A stretch of 64,000 nt of DNA from Pseudomonas aylmerensis (GTDB taxonomy: Bacteria; Pseudomonadota; Gammaproteobacteria; Pseudomonadales; Pseudomonadaceae), in NCBI RefSeq assembly GCF_001702265.1, contig NZ_MAUE01000010.1, positions 124,001 to 188,000 on the forward strand, read 5' to 3'. The notes beneath the pieces are model-generated. The model was not told the origin of the DNA. It saw nothing but the letters and a program-made list of their open reading frames with translations, and ran no database searches. Within the stretch, counting starts at the first letter, position 1, and every line of letters begins with the position of its first letter. The translations under genes and the position numbers were made by a program. Positions 56,574 through 64,000 of this stretch are shown here, in pieces.

Positions 56574-57575
56574 TTAGCCGTTGGCTGCGGTTTTCTTGTC
56601 CAGCTCGCTGATGCGCTGCTGCAACTTGGCCAGGTCGGCGTCGATGTCCGCCAGCTTCTTGGCCTTGTCAGCCGCTTCGAGGTGGTCGTCAGCGCTGATC
56701 GTGGTGCGCTGCTTGAACAGCTCCAGCTGGCGGATCGGCAACAGTTGGTCGTCGTTGGAGGCGAGGAACTTGCCCAGTTGCATGTTCTTCAGCACCGCCT
56801 TCTCTTCATCGGTGTCGCCGTAGTGGGCGAAGAAATCGCGGATCTTGGTCTTCTCGCTGTCGCTCAGCGCCTTGCTCCACACCATCGGGTCGGCCGGGAT
56901 CAGCGGCGACTTCCAGATCACCTTGAGCATCGCGGCCTTGTCCGGCTGGGTGACTTCCAGACGGTCCCAGCTTTCGGTGTTGAAGGTGGCGACGTCCAAC
57001 TGCCCCTTGGCCACGCTCAGCGCGTTGACTTCATGGCTGGAGTTCAGCGTGCGCTTGAAGGCGGTGGCGGCATCGACGTGGTTCTTGGCGAACACGTAGT
57101 AGCCCGGCACCAGGTAGCCCGAGGTCGAGTTCGGATCACCGTTGCCGAAGGTCAGGTTCTTGGCGTTCTTGAGCATGTCGTCGACGTTGTTGATCGGGCT
57201 GTCCTTGCGCACGATCAGCACGCTCCAGTAACCGGCGGCGCCGTTGGCGGCGGCGGTCTGGGCGAAGATCTCGCCGTTGGAGCGGTCCACCGCTTCCATC
57301 GCGGCCTTGTTGCCGAGCCAGGCCACGTCGACCTTGTTGAACCGCATGCCCTGGATCAGGCCGGCGTAGTCGGAGGCGAAGGTGGCGTTGATGGTCAGGC
57401 CGGTCTTCTTGTGCATGTCATCCAGGAAGGGCTGCCAGATGCTCTTGAGGTTCTGCGAAGACTCGGTGGACATGATGCCGAAGTTGATGGCTTTGTCCGC
57501 CGCGTAGGCATTGCCCATCGCGGCACTCGCCAGTAACGCGGCAGACAGAAACACGTGGCCGATACGGTTCAACAT
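56574..57575 (-). CDS. phnD: Phosphonate ABC transporter periplasmic binding protein
   Basis: The 333-aa protein has a signal peptide (MLNRIGHVFLSAALLASAAMGNAYA-ADK) and phosphonate-binding features NFGIMSTESSQNLKSIWQPFLDDM, ASDYAGLIQGMRFNKVDVAWLGNKA and GDPNSTSGYLVPGYYVFA. It ends with a coiled-coil-like tail (about 300-330). Periplasmic partner of PhnC/PhnE. Start at 57575 is used because it begins the signal peptide; an upstream in-frame ATG is less likely. Confidence 0.94.
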   Translation of the reverse strand: MLNRIGHVFLSAALLASAAMGNAYAADKAINFGIMSTESSQNLKSIWQPFLDDMHKKTGLTINATFASDYAGLIQGMRFNKVDVAWLGNKAAMEAVDRSNGEIFAQTAAANGAAGYWSVLIVRKDSPINNVDDMLKNAKNLTFGNGDPNSTSGYLVPGYYVFAKNHVDAATAFKRTLNSSHEVNALSVAKGQLDVATFNTESWDRLEVTQPDKAAMLKVIWKSPLIPADPMVWSKALSDSEKTKIRDFFAHYGDTDEEKAVLKNMQLGKFLASNDDQLLPIRQLELFKQRTTISADDHLEAADKAKKLADIDADLAKLQQRISELDKKTAANG

Positions 57576-57607
57576 GGACGGGATTCCTGTGGGTCGTGAG
57601 TAGGGTT

Positions 57608-58441
57608 TCAAGCGCGCGCCAGGGCCAGCCGAGGGGTCACCTCGGTGCGGCGGGTCTGGTCGGAAAACATCAGGCTGGTGTCGACGTCGGCACCGTACAA
57701 ATCATTCAGGAACTGGCTGCTCATCGCGCTGCCCTGCCCGTCGAAGTGAATGCGCCCGCCTTTGAGCGCCACGGCGCGGGGGCAATAACGCATGGCGTAA
57801 TCGACTTGATGCAGGGTCACGACGACGGTCTTGCCGTCGCGGCGGTTGATGTCGGCGAGGATCTCCATGACCTTGCGCGCCGACTCCGGATCGAGCGAGG
57901 CGATCGGTTCATCGGCAAGAATCACCTCGGCACGCTGGGTCAATGCCCGGGCAATCGCCACGCGTTGCTGCTGGCCGCCGGACAAGGTGGACGCGCGTTG
58001 CGCAGCCAGGTCGGCCAGGCCCACACGCGCCAGGGACTCGAGCGCAAAGGCCTTCTCCTCGGCATTGAACAACCCGAGGTTGCCGCGCCAGCGCGGCATG
58101 CGGCCCAGGCAACCGAGCAGCACGTTGTCGAGCACGCTCAGGCGATTGACCAGGTTGAACTGCTGGAAGATGTAGCCGATGTCCGCGCGCAACCGCCGTA
58201 CCTTGCCGTTCAACCGTCCACTGGCCTGCACCTCCCGGCCCAGCACCTTGACGCTGCCGCCGTTGCTCTTGTCGCAACAGGCCAGGCCCGCCAGGTGGCG
58301 CAACAAGGTGGACTTGCCGGAACCGGAAGCGCCAATCAGCGCGACCATCTCACCGGCGGCAATGGTGAGTTCGAGGTCGACCAATGCGGATTTCTTCGCA
58401 AAGGTCTTGTTCAAGTGATCGACATGGATAGCGTGAGTCAT
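57608..58441 (-). CDS. phnC: Phosphonate ABC transporter ATP-binding protein
   Basis: The 277-aa ATPase powers phosphonate uptake. Walker A is [11 protein letters not shown] (37-45), signature [15 protein letters not shown], Walker [13 protein letters not shown] and switch His in [11 protein letters not shown]. It is the first gene of the thirteen-gene operon, and phnD follows 32 bp downstream. A PHO-box candidate lies 83 bp before its start. Confidence 0.94.
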   Translation of the reverse strand: MTHAIHVDHLNKTFAKKSALVDLELTIAAGEMVALIGASGSGKSTLLRHLAGLACCDKSNGGSVKVLGREVQASGRLNGKVRRLRADIGYIFQQFNLVNRLSVLDNVLLGCLGRMPRWRGNLGLFNAEEKAFALESLARVGLADLAAQRASTLSGGQQQRVAIARALTQRAEVILADEPIASLDPESARKVMEILADINRRDGKTVVVTLHQVDYAMRYCPRAVALKGGRIHFDGQGSAMSSQFLNDLYGADVDTSLMFSDQTRRTEVTPRLALARA

Positions 58442-58523
58442 GGGCTTCTCTGTCTTGTTTGAACAGCCAATGGATGGCTGCGGTTGAGTTCAAACGACAG
58501 TAGGCCTGGGCTGTGTCAGCCCT

Positions 58524-58541
58524 ATGACTTGCACATGACTA
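58524..58541 (-). promoter_or_regulatory. PHO-box candidate upstream of phnC
   Basis: On the minus strand TAGTCAT-GTGC-AAGTCAT is two 7-nt repeats at 11-nt spacing, the architecture of PhoB sites (consensus CTGTCAT-N4-CTGTCAT). Five of seven positions match in each half. It fits phosphate-starvation control of phn genes. Confidence 0.6.
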
Positions 58542-58591
58542 CAGGGGGTCGGTTGGATGAAGGTTTTGTGAAAGGTTGGATGCGACCCTGC

Positions 58592-58736
58592 GTGGTCTTA
58601 TTGTGGCGAGCAGGTTTGCCCTGCGCTGGGCTGGGCAGCAGCCCCAATAAGACCACCGCGTTTATTCAGGCAGAACGCGTCGTCAGGCTTCAGGGCCGCT
58701 TCGCAGCCCAACGCAGGGCAAGCCTGCTCGCCACAA
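58592..58736. repeat. Large nested inverted repeat, long REP-like element
   Basis: Outer arms: TTGTGGCGAGCAGGTTTGCC (start of a 33-nt arm, 58601-58633) and its complement at 58704-58736, 31 of 33 positions matching. Inner arms: GTGGTCTTATTG (58592-58603) and CAATAAGACCAC (58645-58656), perfect. The second arm pair shares bases with the first, so alternative foldings are possible. It is typical of a repeat family I recall from P. fluorescens intergenic regions. Confidence 0.7.
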
Positions 58737-58866
58737 CCTGTCCGCTGCTTCTAGGAACTGTCCTACAACCCGTGTGGGTTGCGGTTGCTATAACGCACCG
58801 TTGGCCTCTCGCAGTCGCTGCTCATCTCAGCGATCAGGCTTGGTCGCCTGGGTTAGAATGGCGCAC

Positions 58867-58980
58867 AGTGCCGCGTAAGCGGCATTATTGTGTTCGCGTT
58901 GTGGCGAGCTGTGCGTGGGAGGGCTCAGGCCCTGCCGGGTTTCCATTCCCTGGTCGACCAACCTGCGTATAGCTCGCCAC
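58867..58980 (+). ncRNA. Candidate structured RNA resembling C4 antisense RNA
   Basis: First a GTAA-capped hairpin TGCCGC-GTAA-GCGGCA (58869-58884), then a 19-bp helix GTGGCGAGCTGTGCGTGGG (58901-58919) with its partner at 58962-58980. Four of its pairs are G-U wobbles that form only on plus-strand RNA (they would be A-C mismatches on the minus strand). Inside are AGGGC-TCAG-GCCCT (58920-58933) and a CCGGG/CCC-GG hairpin (58935-58953). This three-way junction resembles phage-derived C4 antisense RNAs as I recall them. No phage gene is near. The plus-strand direction is the best supported point; the family name is inference. Confidence 0.55.
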
Positions 58981-59089
58981 CCTTCTGCTTGGTCGCGGAT
59001 GTGGTGCAGAGGGTTGCGATTGCGCAGTTGTTGGTAGATCAAGCGCTGAATCGGGAGTGCCCCGTGGCCTGATGGCTGAGGCGATCTAT

Positions 59090-59176
59090 GTGGGAGCTGG
59101 CTTGCCTGCGATGGCGGTGGGTCAGTTGGCAGATTTATGGCTGACACACTGCTATCGCAGGCAAGCCAGCTCCCAC
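59090..59176. repeat. REPIN, class B
   Basis: Class B inverted REP pair with core GGGAGCTGGCTTGCCTGCGA and its complement, ending 16 bp from the stop of the LysR gene. Confidence 0.88.
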
Positions 59177-59192
59177 ATTTGCTCCGTGTGCA

Positions 59193-60095
59193 TCAGGGAA
59201 TATTGGCGTCACGCGCGCGCAGTCGCGGGGTGACGAAATCCAGGAATGCGCGCACTTTCAGCGGCAATGGTGCCTGGCCTTTATGCACCAGGTTGATGGG
59301 CAACGCGGCCGATTCGAACGGCTGCAGCACCACCTGCAAATCACCCTTTTGCACTGCATCCGCCACTTGATACGACAGCACCCGAATCACACCAACATCC
59401 AGTGTCGCCGCCGTGATTGCCGCTTCCGCGGTGTTCACCGACAGCCGCGAATGCACTGGCACGGTCTGTTGCGCTTTACCCGCACCAAACACCCAGGCGC
59501 CCACCGAGGCCAGCACTTCGAAAGTAATGCAGTTATGGTCTGCCAGCGCCTGCGGCGTGGCCGGCAGGCCATGGGTTTGCAGGTATTCGGGACTGGCACA
59601 CACCACCCGCCGCACCGTGCCGACCTGCACGGCCTTGAGCGAACTGTCCGGCAGGTCACCAATGCGCACGGCCACGTCGCACTGTTCTTCCATCAAGTGC
59701 ACCACGCGGTCGGTGAGCATCAGGTTGATGCTGATTTCGGGGTACTGCGCGAGAAACTCCGCCACCACCGGCACAATATGCAGGCGCCCGAACACGATGG
59801 GCGCGGTCACCACCAACTCGCCCTTGGGCTCCGCATATTCACCGGTCGCCGCCCGCTCTGCTTCACCAATGTCCTCAAGAATTCGCCGGCACGCGGCCAG
59901 ATAAGACGCGCCCACGTCCGTCAGCGACAACTGCCGCGTGGTGCGGTGCAGCAGCCGGGACTTCAAGTGGGCTTCGAGTTCCGCGACTTTGCGGCTGACG
60001 GACGCCAGCGGCATGTCCAACTTGCGTGCGGCCGCCGACAGGCTGCCCGCGTCGACCACTGCAACAAACACCGACATCGACTCAAGACGGTTCAT
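59193..60095 (-). CDS. LysR-family transcriptional regulator
   Basis: The 300-aa regulator has an N-terminal HTH (MNRLESMSVFVAVVDAGSLSAAARKLDMPLASVSRKVAELEAHL) and an effector domain with LVVTAPIVFGRLHIVPVVAEFLAQYPEISINLML. It is divergent from the MFS gene with 110 bp between, the classic arrangement for a LysR regulator controlling its neighbour. Inducer unknown. Confidence 0.9.
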   Translation of the reverse strand: MNRLESMSVFVAVVDAGSLSAAARKLDMPLASVSRKVAELEAHLKSRLLHRTTRQLSLTDVGASYLAACRRILEDIGEAERAATGEYAEPKGELVVTAPIVFGRLHIVPVVAEFLAQYPEISINLMLTDRVVHLMEEQCDVAVRIGDLPDSSLKAVQVGTVRRVVCASPEYLQTHGLPATPQALADHNCITFEVLASVGAWVFGAGKAQQTVPVHSRLSVNTAEAAITAATLDVGVIRVLSYQVADAVQKGDLQVVLQPFESAALPINLVHKGQAPLPLKVRAFLDFVTPRLRARDANIP

Positions 60096-60205
60096 GACGC
60101 CCTATCAAATTTTGGAAGGATGATTCCCGATCCTAGGGGATTATCGACACAAATGCGACTGCGTAAGGTTGCTCACTCAACCCCCTGCAACAAAAGGAAA
60201 GTGCC

Positions 60206-61411
60206 GTGAGCAGCCTGCCGATAACGTCCGAGAGTTCCCCGCCGCGAGGCAAGATCATCATGATGGCGGTGATCGCCGGGGCGGTGGTGACCAATATTTA
60301 TTGCACGCAGCCGGTGCTGCCGTTGATTGCCTCGGACATGCGCGTCCCCGTGTCGACGGTCAACCTGGTGGCGGGCGCGGCCTTGCTGGGATTTGCCACC
60401 GGGCTGGCCCTGTTGCTGCCGATGGGCGACCGCTTCGATCGGCGCAAGTTGGTGCTGGGCCAAATCGCACTGGCGTTTTGTTTTGCCTTGGCGGCGGCCG
60501 TTGCGCCGAGTATCTGGGCGCTGATCGGTGCCTCGTTTGGCCTGGGAATGGTGTGTTGCGTGCCACAGCAACTGGTGCCGTTCGCGGCGGTGATGTCGCC
60601 GCCGCATGAGCGCGGGCGCAACGTGGGCACGGTGGTCAGCGGAATCATGCTGGGGATTTTGCTCGGGCGCACGATCAGCGGCGTGGTCGGCGAGGCCTAT
60701 GGCTGGCGCGCGGTGTATGCGCTTGAGGCGGCATTCATGATCCCGGTGTGGTTTATCGCGGCCAAGCTGCTGCCGCCGGGCGTGCCGAGCAGCAATCTTT
60801 CCTACCCGCACCTGCTGGCTTCGCTCTGGCCGCTGATGCGCGATAACAGCCCAATTCGGCAATCGATGATGGTGCAGGCGTTGTTGTGGGCGTGCTTCAA
60901 CGCGTTTTGGGTGAATCTGGCGGGGTTGCTGGCCAATGGGCCGTGGCAGCTGGGCAGTGCCTGGGCCGGTGGTTTCGGGATTATCGGCGCGATGGGCGCA
61001 TTCGCCGCCTCGTACGGTGGTCGGGCGGCGGACAAGGTCGGCTGTCGCAAGGTGATCGGCGCCAGCGTGGGCATTGTGACCTTGGCGTACCTGTTGCTGG
61101 CCGGTGCGCAGACGTCGCTGGTTTTGCTGGTGGTGGGCGTGATCGTGCTGGATATCGGCGTGCAGGCGGGGTTGGTGGCGAATCAGACGCGGGCGTTTGC
61201 GGTAGACCCGAAGGCGCAGGGGCGGATCAATAGTTTGTACATGACCGCGACGTTTGTGGGTGGGGCGATTGGGGCGACGGTGAGTGGGTGGTTGATGGCA
61301 CAGTTTGGGTGGATGGGGATTGTGGAGTTCGGGGTGGTGCTGGGCGTGTTGGCCGGGTTGATTCACTGGCTCGGTGGCTTCGAGCGTTCGCTCAAACTCC
61401 AGAACGAATGA
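60206..61411 (+). CDS. MFS transporter (DHA1-type), divergent from the LysR gene
   Basis: The 401-aa, 12-helix transporter begins KIIMMAVIAGAVVTNIYCTQPVLPLIASDM and has motif A-like LLPMGDRFDRRKLVLG and DIGVQAGLVANQTRAFAVDPKAQGRINSLYMTATF. The GAVVTNIY-Q-P and NSLYMT motifs match the transporter at 42571, so they are paralogs. Start is GTG at 60206 after AAAGGAAAGTGCC. Likely regulated by the divergent LysR protein. Substrate unknown. Confidence 0.86.
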   Translation: MSSLPITSESSPPRGKIIMMAVIAGAVVTNIYCTQPVLPLIASDMRVPVSTVNLVAGAALLGFATGLALLLPMGDRFDRRKLVLGQIALAFCFALAAAVAPSIWALIGASFGLGMVCCVPQQLVPFAAVMSPPHERGRNVGTVVSGIMLGILLGRTISGVVGEAYGWRAVYALEAAFMIPVWFIAAKLLPPGVPSSNLSYPHLLASLWPLMRDNSPIRQSMMVQALLWACFNAFWVNLAGLLANGPWQLGSAWAGGFGIIGAMGAFAASYGGRAADKVGCRKVIGASVGIVTLAYLLLAGAQTSLVLLVVGVIVLDIGVQAGLVANQTRAFAVDPKAQGRINSLYMTATFVGGAIGATVSGWLMAQFGWMGIVEFGVVLGVLAGLIHWLGGFERSLKLQNE

Positions 61412-61420
61412 AGCTCGAAT

Positions 61421-61508
61421 GGGGGAGCTGGCTTGCCTGCGATTGCGGTAGATCAGGCACCCACTGCATCAACTGCCAGTCCGCCATCGCGGGCAAGCCC
61501 GCTCCCAC
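61421..61508. repeat. REPIN, class B (first of a tandem pair)
   Basis: Inverted pair beginning GGGGGAGCTGGCTTGCCTGC and ending GGGCAAGCCCGCTCCCAC; the arms are from slightly different REP variants. Directly follows the MFS stop. Confidence 0.82.
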
Positions 61509-61555
61509 AGGGGATCCGGGTATGGCTTGGGCTCCTGGGTGTACGCAGATCAAAT

Positions 61556-61643
61556 GTGGGAGCTGGCTTGCCTGCGATGGCGGTATAGCTGCAATTGATT
61601 CGGCACCTGACACACCGCCATCGCGGGCAAGCCCGGCTTCCAC
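61556..61643. repeat. REPIN, class B (second of a tandem pair)
   Basis: Second inverted pair 135 bp from the first, in the same orientation (GTGGGAGCTGGCTTGCCTGC ... GGGCAAGCCCGGCTTCCAC). The tandem arrangement suggests duplication or serial insertion. Confidence 0.82.
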
Positions 61644-61674
61644 AGGCGACTGCACTTCAAGTCAGGCATAAAAA

Positions 61675-61697
61675 AGGCGACCTTTCAAAGGTCGCCT
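61675..61697 (-). terminator. Rho-independent terminator of the lipoprotein gene
   Basis: AGGCGACCTTT-C-AAAGGTCGCCT is an almost perfect palindrome 6 bp past the lipoprotein stop; on the minus strand it is followed by a run of Ts. Confidence 0.85.
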
Positions 61698-61702
61698 GTT
61701 TG

Positions 61703-62098
61703 TCACTGCGCGTACTGCTTGCTCAATCCCGGCGGCACGCCCTGGACATTGGTTTCTTCCCATGGCCCGTTCGGGCTGATGGAGCGGCTCCAGCCGTTGC
61801 TCCAGCGGTAATACGTGCGCTGGCGGTAGAAGGTGTCGGGCTGCTCTTCCAGCACATACACCTGCATCTTGCCGTCCCAGTGGCTGGCGGCGCCGGGCGG
61901 TGGGGCGAAGGTTGGCGATGAGGTGGGCACGGGTTTCGGCGGCGGGGTCACCGGGCCGGATGGTTTGGTGCTCGGCTGGGTCGACGGGCCCGACGGTGGG
62001 ATGGTCGGGCCGGTCGGCGCGGGAGGTGGGCGGTGGACCGCACAAGCGCTCAGGCCCAATACCAGGCTGAGCAAGGTGATGCGTGCAAATGCGGTCAT
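61703..62098 (-). CDS. Proline-rich lipoprotein, unknown function
   Basis: The 131-aa protein has a lipobox LVLGLSAC (Cys19) after a short signal peptide, then a Pro/Thr/Ser-rich, probably unstructured stretch (VHRPPPAPTGPTIPPSGPSTQPSTKPSGPV, to about 70) and a compact C-terminal part with WDGKMQVYVLEEQPDTFYRQRTYYRWSNGWSRSISPNGPW. It lies just downstream of ccmI in the same direction (15 bp) and has its own terminator, so it may be the last gene of the ccm transcript. I do not recognise a function. Confidence 0.75.
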   Translation of the reverse strand: MTAFARITLLSLVLGLSACAVHRPPPAPTGPTIPPSGPSTQPSTKPSGPVTPPPKPVPTSSPTFAPPPGAASHWDGKMQVYVLEEQPDTFYRQRTYYRWSNGWSRSISPNGPWEETNVQGVPPGLSKQYAQ

Positions 62099-62113
62099 AG
62101 GCGTTTCCTCGAT

Positions 62114-63298
62114 TTACTGGTCCGGACTGTCGATGGTCAGCTGCTGCAGGGCAGTGGTGGTGCTGGCCAAGGGTTGGCTGCGGCCGATCCACTCGCCAGC
62201 AGTTGGAAGACCTGCCCGGGATATGCGCGCAACCAGTTGGACTTCGGGGAAGTTGGACAGTTTCAACTGCGGCATCATCGCGTCCGCATCGCCCAGTTCG
62301 ACGGTGATCGGCAGGTCGGCGACGGTGACGCGCTTGGCGGCCAACGGCGCCGGCGGGCCACTGACGGCGCGAGCAAAAATGAACACGGTGTCGGTTGGCA
62401 GGGCTTTGGCTTTCACCTCGGCAGCCAGGTCCACGCGGACTTTCATCCCGGTTTTCTGCGCGACGGTACCGCCGCTTTCCTTGAGTTTCTCCGCTGCCCG
62501 ATCAATACCGCCTTGCAACGCCGCACGGGAATTGTCTTGCGGTGGCAGTTGCGCCAACAGACGATTCCAGTAGTCGATTGCCTCTTGATAACGCTGGCCT
62601 TCAAAGGCCGCGATCCCGAGCAGGCCAAGGCTGGTGACTTCCTTCGGGTCGAGCTTCAAGGCTTCGTCCGTCAGCGCCTGGACCTTGGGCGACCACTGTT
62701 TGTTGTCGGCGAAGTACTGCGCCTGGGCCCACTGGCCGAGCAGTTCCGGCTGGCGCCCGGCCAAGGCCACGGTGCGCTCGAAGACCTTCGCGGCATCGGC
62801 GGCGCGATCCTGGGCCATGTACGCGCGACCGAGGAAGTACAGGCCTTCCGGCGAGTCCGGCTGGGCAGCGGCGGCACGTTCCAGGCGGCGGGTCATGTCT
62901 TCCATGGACACCGGCGGCTGGGAGAATTCGCGGGTCAGCTCGACCTTGTCGCTGGCGCCATAATGCAGGTACAGCGCAACGCCGAGGACAGGCACCAAAA
63001 ATGCCGCCAACAATGGCAGTGGCTTGCCCAGGCGCGATTCACGCGGTTTTTCCACGCCTTCGGTGTCGGCCAGCAACTCGCGGGCGGCTTCGGCGCGGCC
63101 GGTGTCGAGTTGCGCGGCGTTGAGCACGCCTTCGTCCTGCTGCACCTGCAGCTCGGCGACGCGTTCCTGGTACAGCGCCACGTTCAGCGCGGTGCGATCC
63201 TCTTCACGTTGGGCGCGGCGGCCGCGCAGTACCGGAATCAACAGAAAACTCAGGGCAATCAGAAGCAGCAAGCCGGCTGCGAGCCAGAAATCAATCAT
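62114..63298 (-). CDS. ccmI: Cytochrome c biogenesis protein CcmI
   Basis: The 394-aa protein has two N-terminal transmembrane helices ([19 protein letters not shown] and [21 protein letters not shown]) joined by a cytoplasmic loop with leucine-zipper-like [15 protein letters not shown], and a periplasmic TPR region (about residues 130-280). CcmI chaperones apocytochrome c and works with CcmH and CcmF. Start [10 protein letters not shown] at 63298 overlaps ccmH by 8 nt. Confidence 0.92.
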   Translation of the reverse strand: MIDFWLAAGLLLLIALSFLLIPVLRGRRAQREEDRTALNVALYQERVAELQVQQDEGVLNAAQLDTGRAEAARELLADTEGVEKPRESRLGKPLPLLAAFLVPVLGVALYLHYGASDKVELTREFSQPPVSMEDMTRRLERAAAAQPDSPEGLYFLGRAYMAQDRAADAAKVFERTVALAGRQPELLGQWAQAQYFADNKQWSPKVQALTDEALKLDPKEVTSLGLLGIAAFEGQRYQEAIDYWNRLLAQLPPQDNSRAALQGGIDRAAEKLKESGGTVAQKTGMKVRVDLAAEVKAKALPTDTVFIFARAVSGPPAPLAAKRVTVADLPITVELGDADAMMPQLKLSNFPEVQLVARISRAGLPTAGEWIGRSQPLASTTTALQQLTIDSPDQ

Positions 63299-63764
63299 CA
63301 GTCTTGGTGTCCAGCAATTGGTCGAGACGTTTACGCTCTTCAGGGGACAGCGCATCGGAGCCATCGGTCGGCGCAGCGCGGCGGCGGCGCACGATCACGG
63401 CCATCACCACCACGCCAGCCAGCAGCAGCCCGGCGGGGCCAAACCACAGCAACGCGGTCTTGCCGGTAAGGGCCGGTTTGTAGCGCACGAAATCACCGTA
63501 GCGGTCGACCATGAAGTCGATGATCTGCTGGTTGTCCTTGCCCTCCCCCAGCATGCGGAAGATCTCCTTGCGCAAGTCGGCGGCGATCGGTGCGTTGGAG
63601 TCGGCGATGTCCTGGTTCTGGCACTTGGGGCAGCGCAGTTCCTTGGTCAGCTCGCGAAAACGTTCGCGGTCACCGTCCTTGGCGAATTCGTAAGTATCGA
63701 TGGCCGCGTGGGCCACGCCGGCCAAGCCCAGCGCCAGGACGGCAGCCGCTAACAGGCGCTTCAT
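63291..63764 (-). CDS. ccmH: Cytochrome c maturation thiol-reductase CcmH
   Basis: The 157-aa protein has a signal peptide ([23 protein letters not shown]) and the conserved [16 protein letters not shown] motif with Cys45 and Cys48, which reduces the apocytochrome heme-binding cysteines. A transmembrane helix ([21 protein letters not shown]) follows. It overlaps ccmG and ccmI by 4 and 8 nt respectively. Confidence 0.95.
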   Translation of the reverse strand: MKRLLAAAVLALGLAGVAHAAIDTYEFAKDGDRERFRELTKELRCPKCQNQDIADSNAPIAADLRKEIFRMLGEGKDNQQIIDFMVDRYGDFVRYKPALTGKTALLWFGPAGLLLAGVVVMAVIVRRRRAAPTDGSDALSPEERKRLDQLLDTKTDD

Positions 63765-64000
63765 GGCTTGGCCTCATCGACCAGCGCCTGGTACTTGGCG
63801 GCGAGTTGTTCACGCCAGACCACCTCGTCGATCACGCCGACGTACTTGTCGCGGATCACGCCCTTGGCATCGATGAAAAAGGTTTCCGGAGCGCCGTACA
63901 CGCCAAGGTTCAAACCGAGGTTGCCGTCTTCATCGCGGATATCCAGCTGGTACGGGTTGTGAAACTCCGCCAGCCACTTCAAGGCCGCCGCATTGTCGTC
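63761..64000 (-). CDS. ccmG: Thiol:disulfide interchange protein CcmG/DsbE (partial)
   Basis: C-terminal 79 residues of CcmG (DsbE), cut by the right window edge. It contains the thioredoxin-fold cis-proline region VYGAPETFFIDAKGVIRDKYVG; the active-site CxxC lies outside the window. CcmG keeps CcmH and apocytochrome reduced. It overlaps ccmH by 4 nt. Confidence 0.93.
   Translation of the reverse strand, partial: DDNAAALKWLAEFHNPYQLDIRDEDGNLGLNLGVYGAPETFFIDAKGVIRDKYVGVIDEVVWREQLAAKYQALVDEAKP

Larger units (their letters stand above)
58442..59192. other. Non-coding region between phnC and the LysR gene
   Basis: These 750 bp hold a PHO-box candidate (58524), a nested large inverted repeat (58592-58736), the structured RNA candidate (58867-58980) and a REPIN (59090-59176). 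No protein-coding gene is convincing; a 60-aa frame at 58890-59072 overlaps the RNA. Confidence 0.7.

Noticed and set aside
58890..59072. Small 60-aa frame in the phnC-LysR gap
   Set aside because: It starts with GTG inside the structured RNA and lacks a ribosome-binding site at the right distance; its Arg-rich composition is that of non-coding DNA. Possible but unsupported.

Overview
The window is a GC-rich chromosomal segment of a fluorescent Pseudomonas, most likely the P. fluorescens group. The evidence is the gltA / sdhCDAB-sucAB-lpd-sucC block, the MuxABC-OpmB pump, the gcl-hyi-glxR-ttuD-pyk cluster followed by a K+ channel and cysP, and many REPIN repeats (paired REP sequences) of the P. 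fluorescens type together with one RAYT transposase. There are no rRNA or tRNA genes, prophages, insertion sequences or CRISPR arrays. Gene density is high and I saw no broken genes; the window edges cut sucC (left) and ccmG (right).

Layout. (1) 1-11842: TCA-cycle genes. sucC, lpd, sucB, sucA and sdhBADC lie on the minus strand and gltA diverges on the plus strand; sigma70-like promoters for both directions are visible at 10324-10494, and intercistronic hairpins separate sdhB/sucA and sucB/lpd. (2) 12222-21006: acetate permease with its DUF485 partner, an orphan betaine-binding protein (BetX type), a membrane GH17 enzyme, a small membrane protein, an alpha/beta-hydrolase-like protein overlapping mlaA, and a DUF808 protein. 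(3) 21139-29873: muxABC-opmB RND efflux operon. (4) 30114-38688: TetR regulator, RAYT with flanking REPs, GlcG-like protein, and the glyoxylate-to-pyruvate route gcl-hyi-glxR-ttuD-pyk. Two identical TTGTATACAA palindromes lie in the glcG/gcl divergent region. (5) 38810-46157: urea transporter, voltage-gated-type K+ channel with a zinc ribbon, orphan sulfate-binding protein, a secreted small protein, an MFS transporter, a hicAB toxin-antitoxin pair, a peroxiredoxin-like protein and a LysR regulator. (6) 46147-47643: serralysin-type metalloprotease with an unusual Pro/Ala linker and hydrophobic C-terminal helix. (7) 47992-58441: complete C-P lyase operon phnCDEFGHIJKLMNP (no phnO), with a candidate PHO box upstream. 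(8) 58442-59192: non-coding stretch with a large nested inverted repeat and a strongly structured plus-strand RNA candidate resembling C4 antisense RNA. (9) 59193-64000: LysR/MFS divergent pair, tandem REPINs, a proline-rich lipoprotein and the end of the cytochrome c maturation operon (ccmG-ccmH-ccmI).

How the genes work together. Region 1 supplies the respiratory half of the TCA cycle. Region 4 condenses two glyoxylates to tartronate semialdehyde, then forms glycerate and finally pyruvate. Region 7 imports phosphonates and breaks the C-P bond, feeding phosphate through ribose phosphates. The strongest candidates for something under-described are the C4-like RNA at 58901-58980, the serralysin C-terminal extension, the gcl operator pair, and the hydrolase/mlaA couple whose MlaA lacks a clear lipobox.
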